Shown here piece by piece: positions 1-8,538 of a stretch of 39,626 bases of DNA. This DNA comes from Bacteroidales bacterium. GTDB lineage: Bacteria > Bacteroidota > Bacteroidia > Bacteroidales > UBA7960. Location of the stretch: assembly GCA_007118135.1 (NCBI GenBank), contig SKSE01000057.1:1-39626 (forward strand), read 5' to 3'. Under the pieces are notes generated by a model, which was not told the DNA's origin, made no database searches, and saw only the letters and a list, made by a program, of their open reading frames with translations. The position numbers were made by a program, and so were the translations under genes. The stretch's first letter is position 1. Every line of letters starts with the position of its first letter.

Positions 1-134
1 AGACCGGAGATCGGGAGACCGAAAATTGAAAAATTCGAAGCACGAAGTTCGAAGCACGAAAAAATCATAAATCCTAAATCAATAATCATAAATTAATAAA
101 CTCTGCGCAACTCCGCATCTCTCTGTCTCTGTGG

Positions 135-1442
135 TTACCTGAGATACGCTTTAGCTCCAAGCCCTATAAGTTCACCAATGGGGCGACAGTCAGGTGAAAG
201 GATATCCTGGTTCTGGTTGAAGGCAATGGAACCGCAACCACCTCCACAAATCAGTTGCAGGTTGCAGTCGTGGCATTTTTCAATGTGCATTATATCTCGT
301 TGTTGCCAGCGTTCGATTTTTCTATCAAACAGTTCAACCTTCGGATAGAAGCTGCCGAGTTTTTCGCCGGGTTTACCCACCGTTGCCGTGCAGGAATATA
401 TGCTACCTGTATAATCCATAGCCCATTCGCTTTTGCAGGCAGGACAAGCATCGAAAAGGGGCTTGGGAAGCTCTCCACTTTCCTGCAGAAATTTCATAAC
501 TGAAAATGCTGGTTTATGGAACCGTATGATCTGTGGGTGCTTTTTAATAAGCCCCAACAACTCCTGATAAAGGGAGAGCCGGTTAAAAAGTCTGGATTTG
601 CCATCCTGGCAATAGTGCAATTCGTAATTTCTACCAATCTGGGTTTTGAACAGGGGATGGTCGGCCCAGCCTTTTTCAATGGCAAAATCTGCAAGGGCAG
701 GCAGTTCATCAATATTATCAAGGTCAACGACCATGCGGAGATTAACGGGTATTTGTTTCTGCAGACAGGCATCAATATTTTCCACAATTTTATCAAAGGT
801 AGGACTGTTGTTCTTCAGTTTCCTGCGGCGATTATGAGCTTCGCGGGTGCCATCGAGAGTTACCTGTATTTCACGGGTAAAGGCAGGATCCAGAATATCA
901 ATATACTTTTCCAGAAAATAACCATTGCTTACCAAGGCAATATCCAGTTGAGCGCCCACGGCCTTTTCTATGAAATAGGAGAGGCTTTCCTTGTAGGTTT
1001 GGGAGTTCAGAAGGGGCTCTCCGCCAAAAAGGGTAATGTATTTTTTTCTGTGGACAAACTGTTTCCCGATAAATGCAAAGAAGGCATCTGTTATTTCCTT
1101 TGAAAACGCAAGATTTTTATCGGGGTAGCCGCTTTGGTAACAATAAGAGCAGGTGAAATTACATGCATAGGTGGGAACAAAGAAAAGTTGCATTTCCTCC
1201 TTTTCCCTTTCTTCAAGAAATTCAATATACTTCAGGCGATAATCGATATCTTCTTTCTGCGGGTCAGCAACATAACCTTTTTCAATAAAATCGAGGGGGT
1301 AGTTTCTGTTAGCGGGATGGTTCAGAAGCGAAAGTTCTTCTTCCGAAAGTATATCAGCACTTCCGGATAAAGCATTAACAATAATGTGTTCTTTGCCTTC
1401 TCTAACAGTTGCAATGATGTTGTGCTTCGAAGGTTTAAGCAT
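135..1442 (-). CDS. Radical SAM/SPASM peptide maturase-like protein
   Basis: ORF 435 aa. CNFTCSYC (CxxxCxxC) radical SAM motif. C-terminal SPASM pattern Cx9Gx4C (CKSEWAMDYTGSIYSC), then CHDCNLQLICGGGC (Cx2Cx5Cx3C) and a final C (SPDC). Confidence 0.93.
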   Translation of the reverse strand: MLKPSKHNIIATVREGKEHIIVNALSGSADILSEEELSLLNHPANRNYPLDFIEKGYVADPQKEDIDYRLKYIEFLEEREKEEMQLFFVPTYACNFTCSYCYQSGYPDKNLAFSKEITDAFFAFIGKQFVHRKKYITLFGGEPLLNSQTYKESLSYFIEKAVGAQLDIALVSNGYFLEKYIDILDPAFTREIQVTLDGTREAHNRRRKLKNNSPTFDKIVENIDACLQKQIPVNLRMVVDLDNIDELPALADFAIEKGWADHPLFKTQIGRNYELHYCQDGKSRLFNRLSLYQELLGLIKKHPQIIRFHKPAFSVMKFLQESGELPKPLFDACPACKSEWAMDYTGSIYSCTATVGKPGEKLGSFYPKVELFDRKIERWQQRDIMHIEKCHDCNLQLICGGGCGSIAFNQNQDILSPDCRPIGELIGLGAKAYLR

Positions 1443-1473
1443 TAATCAGGAATCTTATGCTAATAGAAAGTAA

Positions 1474-1578
1474 TTAATCGTGGCAGCCTACCTGGTTGGG
1501 AGATAATTTGGCGCAACACTGTGCCTGTTTTTTGTCTGTATTAACTTTCTTTGGTGCTTTTTTTATGAGAGTCTTCAT
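1474..1578 (-). CDS. Putative RiPP precursor peptide, 34 aa: MKTLIKKAPKKVNTDKKQAQCCAKLSPNQVGCHD
   Basis: Hand translation of the minus strand between the methyltransferase and the maturase. Lys-rich N-terminal half and C-terminal CC...GC segment. Starts 31 nt upstream of the radical SAM start codon. Below the ORF-track length cutoff. Confidence 0.72.
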   Translation of the reverse strand: MKTLIKKAPKKVNTDKKQAQCCAKLSPNQVGCHD

Positions 1579-1665
1579 AGTTAATAAATCGTTGGTAGTT
1601 GAATATCAAAAATGTAGTTATTAATATTTGTTTTTTTATCGTTCTGCAATATACAAAATCTTTTC

Positions 1666-2304
1666 TTACAAGGCTTTTTGCCCTTTAATGGTAAAACTGC
1701 TAACTTTTATTTTACCCTTTTCATAAGGTACCGACTCTTCCAGAATATCAATACTTTTAAAACCGGCATACTTAAGATTGCGAAAATACTTCTCTTTTGT
1801 TTCAGCACCCGCCCAGCATTCTGCAACAGCTTCGGGGTCGTTGCGGTAGTGGTCAGGAACCTCTTCAAGGGCATAAATATCACTCACCACAAAAGTTCCG
1901 CCGGGCTTCAATATCCTGAATATTTCCTTCCATACTTTACCCTGATTCAGGCTGTGGTTAATGGTGCAATTGGAAAGAACCAAATCCAGTGAATCATCGG
2001 GCAGGTCAATGTTTTCCAGTTCGCTCTTAATAAACGAAGTATTGCTGAGGTTGAGTTTTCGGGCATTTTCCCTGGCAGTCTCCATCATAGATTCTGAAAC
2101 ATCCACACCCCAGGCAAAACCTTCTTGTCCTGCCAGAGTAACCATCTTTAATACGTCAAAACCTTTACCCGAACCCAGGTCGGCACAATGGAAACCGGGT
2201 TTTATTTCTGCAAAGTTTATTGCGCCACCACAGGAAAGGCAACACTCCTGACCGGATAGTTCATCGTATCGAACAGATATTGCTTTGGTGAAATTGTCTG
2301 ACAT
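1666..2304 (-). CDS. ArsM-like SAM-dependent methyltransferase
   Basis: Class I methyltransferase motif CADLGSGKGFD. ArsM-like cysteine contexts VLSNCTINHS and AECWAGA, plus N-terminal ECCLSCGG. Confidence 0.85.
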   Translation of the reverse strand: MSDNFTKAISVRYDELSGQECCLSCGGAINFAEIKPGFHCADLGSGKGFDVLKMVTLAGQEGFAWGVDVSESMMETARENARKLNLSNTSFIKSELENIDLPDDSLDLVLSNCTINHSLNQGKVWKEIFRILKPGGTFVVSDIYALEEVPDHYRNDPEAVAECWAGAETKEKYFRNLKYAGFKSIDILEESVPYEKGKIKVSSFTIKGQKAL

Positions 2305-2380
2305 TATTAAATGTAATTAAATATCTATATGTGTTTGCAAATTTAGGAAAAATATTATTGATGAGAAAGAAAACCGGATA

Positions 2381-2869
2381 TTATGCCATAGCGGTAATCA
2401 ATGCATAAATGGCATACCATGTCATTGCAATGGAAACCGTAAATTTTAGAACTATACCCAACAAAAGACCTACAAAACTTCCCATTGCCGACCTGAATGC
2501 ATCGTGGCTTTCTTTCCCGTTTACCATTTCTGCCAGCCATGCCCCTGCAATAGGACCTATGATAACTCCCAGTGGCGGGAAGAAGAAAATCCCGATAACA
2601 AGTCCAAGGCTTGCCCCCCACATCCCGTGGCGGGTTCCCTTGCCAAATTTTGTGCCCCAGATAGGAAGAAGATAATCAGCCAATGTTATAAGCAGAGTAA
2701 TAATGCCGAAAGTGATGAGTATACGTGATGAAAAAGCTGTGATACTGGTAAAATGTATGAGCAGCATACCGGCATAACTGAGAGGCGGACCCGGCAATAC
2801 AGGAATAAAGGCTCCAAGCACACCGGCCAGCAAAAGTAAAAAAGCCAGAAGTATCAGAAAAAGATCCAT
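2381..2869 (-). CDS. DUF456 family membrane protein
   Basis: 162 aa, hydrophobic, with LPGPPLSYAGMLL and a Gly-rich membrane segment (GVIIGPIAGAWLAE) typical of DUF456. Confidence 0.8.
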   Translation of the reverse strand: MDLFLILLAFLLLLAGVLGAFIPVLPGPPLSYAGMLLIHFTSITAFSSRILITFGIITLLITLADYLLPIWGTKFGKGTRHGMWGASLGLVIGIFFFPPLGVIIGPIAGAWLAEMVNGKESHDAFRSAMGSFVGLLLGIVLKFTVSIAMTWYAIYALITAMA

Positions 2870-2872
2870 TTA

Positions 2873-3052
2873 TTACCTGTCTGAAGGAATAGCTATAGCA
2901 AGGATCAAATAAACCAGAATACCTGTGCCATAGGCGATTGCTGCAACCGCAAATGCTATCCTGATGATTGTTGGATCAATGTTAAAATATTCTCCCAGGG
3001 CACCACATACTCCGAATATCATGCGGTTCTGGTTTTTTCTCAGTCGTTTCAT
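2873..3052 (-). CDS. PspC domain protein
   Basis: KRLRKNQNRMIFGVCGALGEYFNIDPTIIRIAF is the PspC signature. Internal ATG (cat at 3050-3052) preferred over the longer ORF start. Confidence 0.85.
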   Translation of the reverse strand: MKRLRKNQNRMIFGVCGALGEYFNIDPTIIRIAFAVAAIAYGTGILVYLILAIAIPSDR

Positions 3053-3408
3053 ACCGGTTGGTTTTATTGGTTTAAACAAAAGAACCCAAATAAAATAATT
3101 ACGGGGATGTTTACATAAGGTTCCTGAGTACAAATTTATATCTTAATTACAAATATTGTGGTGGGTAATACGAATAATTCTGCTACCTGAAAAAAATAAA
3201 AAATCAGAAAAAGAAATAATGCAATGTACATATTTTTCAAAATAGCGGTATTTTTATCATTTGAATCAGATGCTGCGGTAAAGTATTAGAAAAACTATTT
3301 ATTAACTTTAAAGTCCTGATTAAAAAACACTTATGTTTTATAAAATAAATGGTTTGTTTTTACAATACCTTGTAATTCCTTACAGAATTGAATTTTTACC
3401 ATATCAAA

Positions 3409-5667
3409 ATGAAAATCAGATATTTTAGAAACTTATTTCTGATAGTTTTTCTGATTTTGTCGTTTGAAAAAATCGCTCAATCAGAGAGCACCGTAAATTT
3501 TCAACGTGTCGGACTCACCTTGAGTGGCGGTGGGGCAAAAGGTCTGGCTCATGTGGGTGTGCTTCATATCATCGATAGTTTGGGAATCCAGATCGACTAT
3601 ATTTCAGGCACAAGTATGGGAAGTATAGTAGGGGGTATGTATGCAGCTGGTTATTCAGCTGAAGAGATTGAAAATATTGCACTTGAACTGGATTGGCAAA
3701 ACTTGTTTTCATCCCGACCCAATATCAAGTATGCACATCCACGGAAACGCGAGAATTTCGGTCGGCATATTATTGAGCTTCCTATTGAAAACTGGGAAAT
3801 AAAATTTCCTTCCGGTGCAATTGAAGGGCAGCAAATGTGGAATGTTTTGAGTGATATCTTTTTTAACGTCAGAAATATCAACGACTTCAATGAACTTCCT
3901 ATCCCTTTTGCCTGTGTTGCCACAGATGTAGCAACGGGAGAAGCCGTTATTCTTAATTCCGGAGATATTGTGGCAGCCATCCGGGCAAGTATGGCCATAC
4001 CATCAGTTTTTACTACCATCGAAATTGATAACAGGCGACTGATAGATGGCGGAGTCGTGAAAAATTTTCCTGTATCTGTTGCTCGTGATATGGGAGCTGA
4101 TTTTGTTATTGGAGTTAATGTGTCTCAGGGACTGCGGGAGGCCGATCAGCTCAGAACTCCGGTCGATATCATTTACCAGATGGGTTTTTTCCTGGATGCA
4201 CGCAGCTTTCTTGAAAACAAAAAGTTGTCAGATATTTATATCGAACCTGATTTAGACGAGTTTACTGTTGCAAGCTTTGTAAATGTTCGTGAAATCATTG
4301 AACGAGGAAAACAAAAGGCAAGGGAGAATATTGACGAATTTCTTAAACTTAAAGAATTAACATCTGAAAGGGAGTTGGTTGCCCGGTATCCTAAATCCCG
4401 AAAAGACCAAAGGGTTATTATTGATTCCATAAAATTTGAAGGTTTAAATAATATACGGCCCTGGTTTGTTCGCAATGCTCTGGCTCTCTCTAAAGGCGAT
4501 ACGGTAACTATCCTTCAGCTTAATTCAACAATTAACAGGCTTAATGCCACAGGCTATTTCAACAGGATTACTTACAGTCTTCTGCCTGCTGCAGATGAAT
4601 CAAAAAGTGTACTGATATTTCATTTTGTTGAGAATCCTTTCGGTAGTCTCGGAGTGGCTATCCATTACAGTTCTTTTACTGGTGTTGGACTAATCGGAAA
4701 TTTGATTACCAATAAGTTGTTCCTCTATAATGTTGGAGGTTATCTGAGAGCACATATAGGTGAAAAACCTGCATTGCGGGGGGGAGTGGATTTTTTTACC
4801 AGCGACAGGCAAAACGAATGGTTTAATATTGAAAGTCTTACCCGTTATCTCGTATTTCCGGTATACGAAGATTTTAATGTTGTAGGAGAATATCGTCAGA
4901 GATACTTTAAGGCGGAAGCTTCTTACAACAGACTAACCGGCCTTAACAGTTACTTCTCTGCGGGATTGGGGTATTTTTATCAGGGCTTAAATCCAAATAT
5001 TCATACCGACTTTTCAGTAAGGGGACATAACCATTCCAATGAATTGTTTTTGGGTTGGAAGTTTAATTCGCTCGACAGACATGCTTTTCCCAGAAGTGGT
5101 GTTAGGCTGGATTTTAAAACAACTTATTTCTTTAATCAGAATCCATCTTACCGTTTTAACAGTCCACAAGGTGAAGAAATTGATGACCTTTCTGATGTAG
5201 GAATTGAAATGAGCAATTATTTGCAGTTGTCTCTCAATTGGGAATCCTGGATTAGAGTAAATCAAAGAATGAGCTCATTCAATCAACTGCAAGCAGGATA
5301 CAATTATCGGTATCAGCAAAGTTTTATTAATAATTTTAACCTGGGAGGCACCTATCCTTTTCTGAAAAATCAGATTGTATTTGCTGGTCTTAATGAATAT
5401 GAAATACTTACAAAATCTGCTGTTGTCGGAACAATGGGCTGGCAATACAATGTTTGGGATGATTTTGTATTAACCCCGATAATCAATGCTGCCATATATG
5501 ATTTTGATCTGCGTAAACTGGATGATTTTTCCCGTGAAAACTTTATACTTGGTACCGGACTTAAAATCGGTTATTTTTCCGCTATCGGACCACTTGAAGT
5601 AACATTTTCCTATAGTCCGCAAACGACTAAAATTCTTGCTTATATTAACCTTGGCTGGACATTTTAG
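3409..5667 (+). CDS. Patatin-like phospholipase fused to POTRA/BamA-like outer-membrane barrel
   Basis: Signal-like N-terminus, GGGAKGLAHVGVL oxyanion loop, GTSMGS (GXSXG), DGGVVKNFPV catalytic Asp motif. C-terminal half is beta-barrel-like and ends in an aromatic (NLGWTF). The ORF-track start at 3388 is TTG; ATG 3409 preferred. Confidence 0.88.
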   Translation: MKIRYFRNLFLIVFLILSFEKIAQSESTVNFQRVGLTLSGGGAKGLAHVGVLHIIDSLGIQIDYISGTSMGSIVGGMYAAGYSAEEIENIALELDWQNLFSSRPNIKYAHPRKRENFGRHIIELPIENWEIKFPSGAIEGQQMWNVLSDIFFNVRNINDFNELPIPFACVATDVATGEAVILNSGDIVAAIRASMAIPSVFTTIEIDNRRLIDGGVVKNFPVSVARDMGADFVIGVNVSQGLREADQLRTPVDIIYQMGFFLDARSFLENKKLSDIYIEPDLDEFTVASFVNVREIIERGKQKARENIDEFLKLKELTSERELVARYPKSRKDQRVIIDSIKFEGLNNIRPWFVRNALALSKGDTVTILQLNSTINRLNATGYFNRITYSLLPAADESKSVLIFHFVENPFGSLGVAIHYSSFTGVGLIGNLITNKLFLYNVGGYLRAHIGEKPALRGGVDFFTSDRQNEWFNIESLTRYLVFPVYEDFNVVGEYRQRYFKAEASYNRLTGLNSYFSAGLGYFYQGLNPNIHTDFSVRGHNHSNELFLGWKFNSLDRHAFPRSGVRLDFKTTYFFNQNPSYRFNSPQGEEIDDLSDVGIEMSNYLQLSLNWESWIRVNQRMSSFNQLQAGYNYRYQQSFINNFNLGGTYPFLKNQIVFAGLNEYEILTKSAVVGTMGWQYNVWDDFVLTPIINAAIYDFDLRKLDDFSRENFILGTGLKIGYFSAIGPLEVTFSYSPQTTKILAYINLGWTF

Positions 5668-5895
5668 AAAATATTTTTGTGGTGAACTGATTACCGATTT
5701 AGTTGATTTTATGCGAACTTTAAAAGGTTTATGTTGTTAAAAATAGTAATTTTATAGTCCAATGGTTTGGATAGCTTATCACCCTGTTTTCATGATGTAA
5801 TTGCTCAACGCCGGAGTTCATTAAGGTAACATTTTGGCTGTCAGTATATTGTTGAATTTTCGAATAAGTCTCATTATATTAAAGGTTATTTAAGA

Positions 5896-7128
5896 ATGAA
5901 AAAAATTGTTGTAAAGAATCCTGTTGTTGAGTTGGATGGTGATGAAATGACGCGCATCATCTGGGAGTTTATCAAAGAAAAATTAATATTTCCTTATCTG
6001 GAACTGGATGTAAAATATTTTGATCTTGGTATTGAATACCGGGATAAGACTGATGACCAGGTTACCATTGACGCAGCCCATGCCATAAAAAAATACGGAG
6101 TGGGAATAAAATGTGCCACCATTACACCCGATGAGGCAAGAGTGGAAGAATTCGGATTAAAAAAAATGTGGCGTTCTCCCAACGGCACCATCAGGAATAT
6201 CCTGGGAGGAACGGTATTTCGTGAGCCTATTCTTATTTCCAACATACCACGGCTGGTTCCGGGCTGGACCAAACCCATCTGCATAGGTCGTCATGCTTTC
6301 GGCGATCAATATCGTGCTACCGATTTTGTAACCAAAGGTCGCGGAAAACTTACCATAACTTTTGCACCTGAGGATGGGTCAGAAGAAATTTCTTATGAAG
6401 TTTATCAGTTTGAAGGTGATGGTGTGGCTTTAAGCATGTACAACACCGATGAGTCCATTTCTGGTTTTGCGCGGGCATGCATGAACCAGGCTCTCAATAA
6501 AAAATGGCCACTTTATCTTTCTACCAAAAACACTATTCTCAAAAAATACGACGGAAGATTTAAAGATATTTTCCAGGAAATCTACGATACGGAATTTAAG
6601 AGCAAATTTGAAGAAGCCGGCATTACTTATGAGCACAGGCTTATTGATGATATGGTAGCCGCAGCATTGAAATGGGAAGGAGGATTTGTATGGGCCTGCA
6701 AAAACTATGATGGCGATGTACAAAGCGATACTGTGGCACAGGGATTTGGCTCATTGGGACTTATGACTTCAACGCTGGTAACTCCCGATGGTAATACCAT
6801 GGAAGCTGAAGCTGCTCATGGAACGGTTACACGACATTATCGTATGCATCAGCAGGGGAAACCTACTTCAACAAATCCCATTGCCAGTATATTTGCCTGG
6901 ACACGCGGACTGGCATTTCGCGGTAAGCTTGATGAAAATCAGGAATTAATTCACTTTGCAGAAACCCTTGAAAAGGTTTGTATTGAAACAGTAGAAAGTG
7001 GGCAGATGACAAAAGATCTTGCATTATTGATACACGGTGAAGCAATGAAACAGAGCCATTATCTGACAACAACTGAATTTCTTGAAGCCATTGACCGTAA
7101 CCTGAGAAAAAAGCTGAATGCAAACTGA
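5896..7128 (+). CDS. icd: NADP-dependent isocitrate dehydrogenase, eukaryote-like type
   Basis: 410 aa. [24 protein letters not shown] and [23 protein letters not shown] are typical of the eukaryote-like homodimeric NADP-IDH. Confidence 0.95.
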   Translation: MKKIVVKNPVVELDGDEMTRIIWEFIKEKLIFPYLELDVKYFDLGIEYRDKTDDQVTIDAAHAIKKYGVGIKCATITPDEARVEEFGLKKMWRSPNGTIRNILGGTVFREPILISNIPRLVPGWTKPICIGRHAFGDQYRATDFVTKGRGKLTITFAPEDGSEEISYEVYQFEGDGVALSMYNTDESISGFARACMNQALNKKWPLYLSTKNTILKKYDGRFKDIFQEIYDTEFKSKFEEAGITYEHRLIDDMVAAALKWEGGFVWACKNYDGDVQSDTVAQGFGSLGLMTSTLVTPDGNTMEAEAAHGTVTRHYRMHQQGKPTSTNPIASIFAWTRGLAFRGKLDENQELIHFAETLEKVCIETVESGQMTKDLALLIHGEAMKQSHYLTTTEFLEAIDRNLRKKLNAN

Positions 7129-7160
7129 TTGAAATTCAACGATAAAATTTAAACCATACC

Positions 7161-8483
7161 ATGGAATACATAAAGAACAGATTTTACGAATCCGCACTCA
7201 AAAAATACGATGAGTTTCTCAAATTAAAAAAACAACACTCTGACGTAGTATTAGGGAAAGTAACCATCGGACATGTTTTAACAGGTATGAAGGGTGTTCC
7301 AAGTCTTCTGACCGAAACTTCCAAACTCGATGCCAACGAAGGTATACGTTTCAGAGGTGTTTCTTTGAAAGAATTACGAAAAACCATTCCACGCTTGTGT
7401 GAACACGGAGAGCCTTTGCCTGAAGGTTTGTTTTATCTGATGCTTATTGGCGAAGTTCCTGAACTGGATGATATAAGCAATATCAGCAAGGACTGGGCTA
7501 GCAGGGCAATCGTACCACAACATGTTTTTGATGTAATAGAATCCATGCCCAAAAATTCGAGACCCATGGCTCAATATGTGGCAGCCATAACGAGTATGGC
7601 CTCCGATTCTTACTTCCTCAATGCACATCAGGCTGGTATTCATAAAAAATATTACTGGGATTCAACCTACGAAGATGTGATGAATCTTATTGCCCGCTTG
7701 CCCAGAATAGCTGCTTATATTTACCGTCGCTCTTTCCATAAGGGAGAACATATTGATCCGGATCCCAGACTCGACTGGGCGGGCAACTTTGCCCATATGA
7801 TGGGATTTAGTGCACCTCCTCATAAGAGACTTATGCGACTTTACCTTAGTATTCATGCAGACCATGAAGGAGGCAACGTGTCAGCACATACAACACACCT
7901 GGTGGGGTCAACACTGGCCAATCCATATTACGCATATGCAGCAGGTATGCTGGGTCTGGCTGGTCCGTTACACGGGTTTGCCAATCAAAATGTACTAAAC
8001 TGGATTCTTGATATGATACGAGACCTTAATGATGAAGATCCGTCGGAGGAAAGAATTCAAAGATATGTTAAGAGATTTCTGGATGATGGTGGTGTTATCC
8101 CGGGCTATGGCCATGCAGTATTACGCATAACAGATCCGAGATATGAAGCGCAGAGGGAGTTTGCAGATAAGTTTATAAAAGAAGACAACCTGGTAAATAT
8201 TGTAATCAAACTTTATAATGTAGTTCCGCCTCTGCTCGAAGCCACCGGTAAGGTAAAAAATCCGTGGCCCAATGTGGATGCATTTAGTGGTACACTTTTG
8301 CGTTACTACGGTATTAAGGAACACCAGTTTTATACGGTTATGTTTGGAATCTCCAGGGCTCTGGGTGTGTTATCATCTCTGCTTTTCGACCGCGTTTTCG
8401 GATTACCCATCGAACGTCCTACTTCCTATCCTTTGCAATGGTACAAGGATGTAGCAGAAGGAAAAATCAAACTGGATTTATAA
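7161..8483 (+). CDS. Citrate (Si)-synthase, eukaryote-like type
   Basis: 440 aa. GMKGVPSLLTETSKLDANEGIRFRG, SIHADHEGGNVSAHTTHLVGS, GPLHGFANQ, PGYGHAVLRITDPRY. Confidence 0.95.
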   Translation: MEYIKNRFYESALKKYDEFLKLKKQHSDVVLGKVTIGHVLTGMKGVPSLLTETSKLDANEGIRFRGVSLKELRKTIPRLCEHGEPLPEGLFYLMLIGEVPELDDISNISKDWASRAIVPQHVFDVIESMPKNSRPMAQYVAAITSMASDSYFLNAHQAGIHKKYYWDSTYEDVMNLIARLPRIAAYIYRRSFHKGEHIDPDPRLDWAGNFAHMMGFSAPPHKRLMRLYLSIHADHEGGNVSAHTTHLVGSTLANPYYAYAAGMLGLAGPLHGFANQNVLNWILDMIRDLNDEDPSEERIQRYVKRFLDDGGVIPGYGHAVLRITDPRYEAQREFADKFIKEDNLVNIVIKLYNVVPPLLEATGKVKNPWPNVDAFSGTLLRYYGIKEHQFYTVMFGISRALGVLSSLLFDRVFGLPIERPTSYPLQWYKDVAEGKIKLDL

Positions 8484-8538
8484 CTCAGGCCAGGAATAAT
8501 TTTAAAGAATAGTTTTCAAATTCAGAATAGATAGTATT

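Noticed and set aside
516-1103. 195-aa plus-strand ORF antisense to the radical SAM gene
   Set aside because: Shadow ORF of a well-supported conserved CDS; no recognisable domain.
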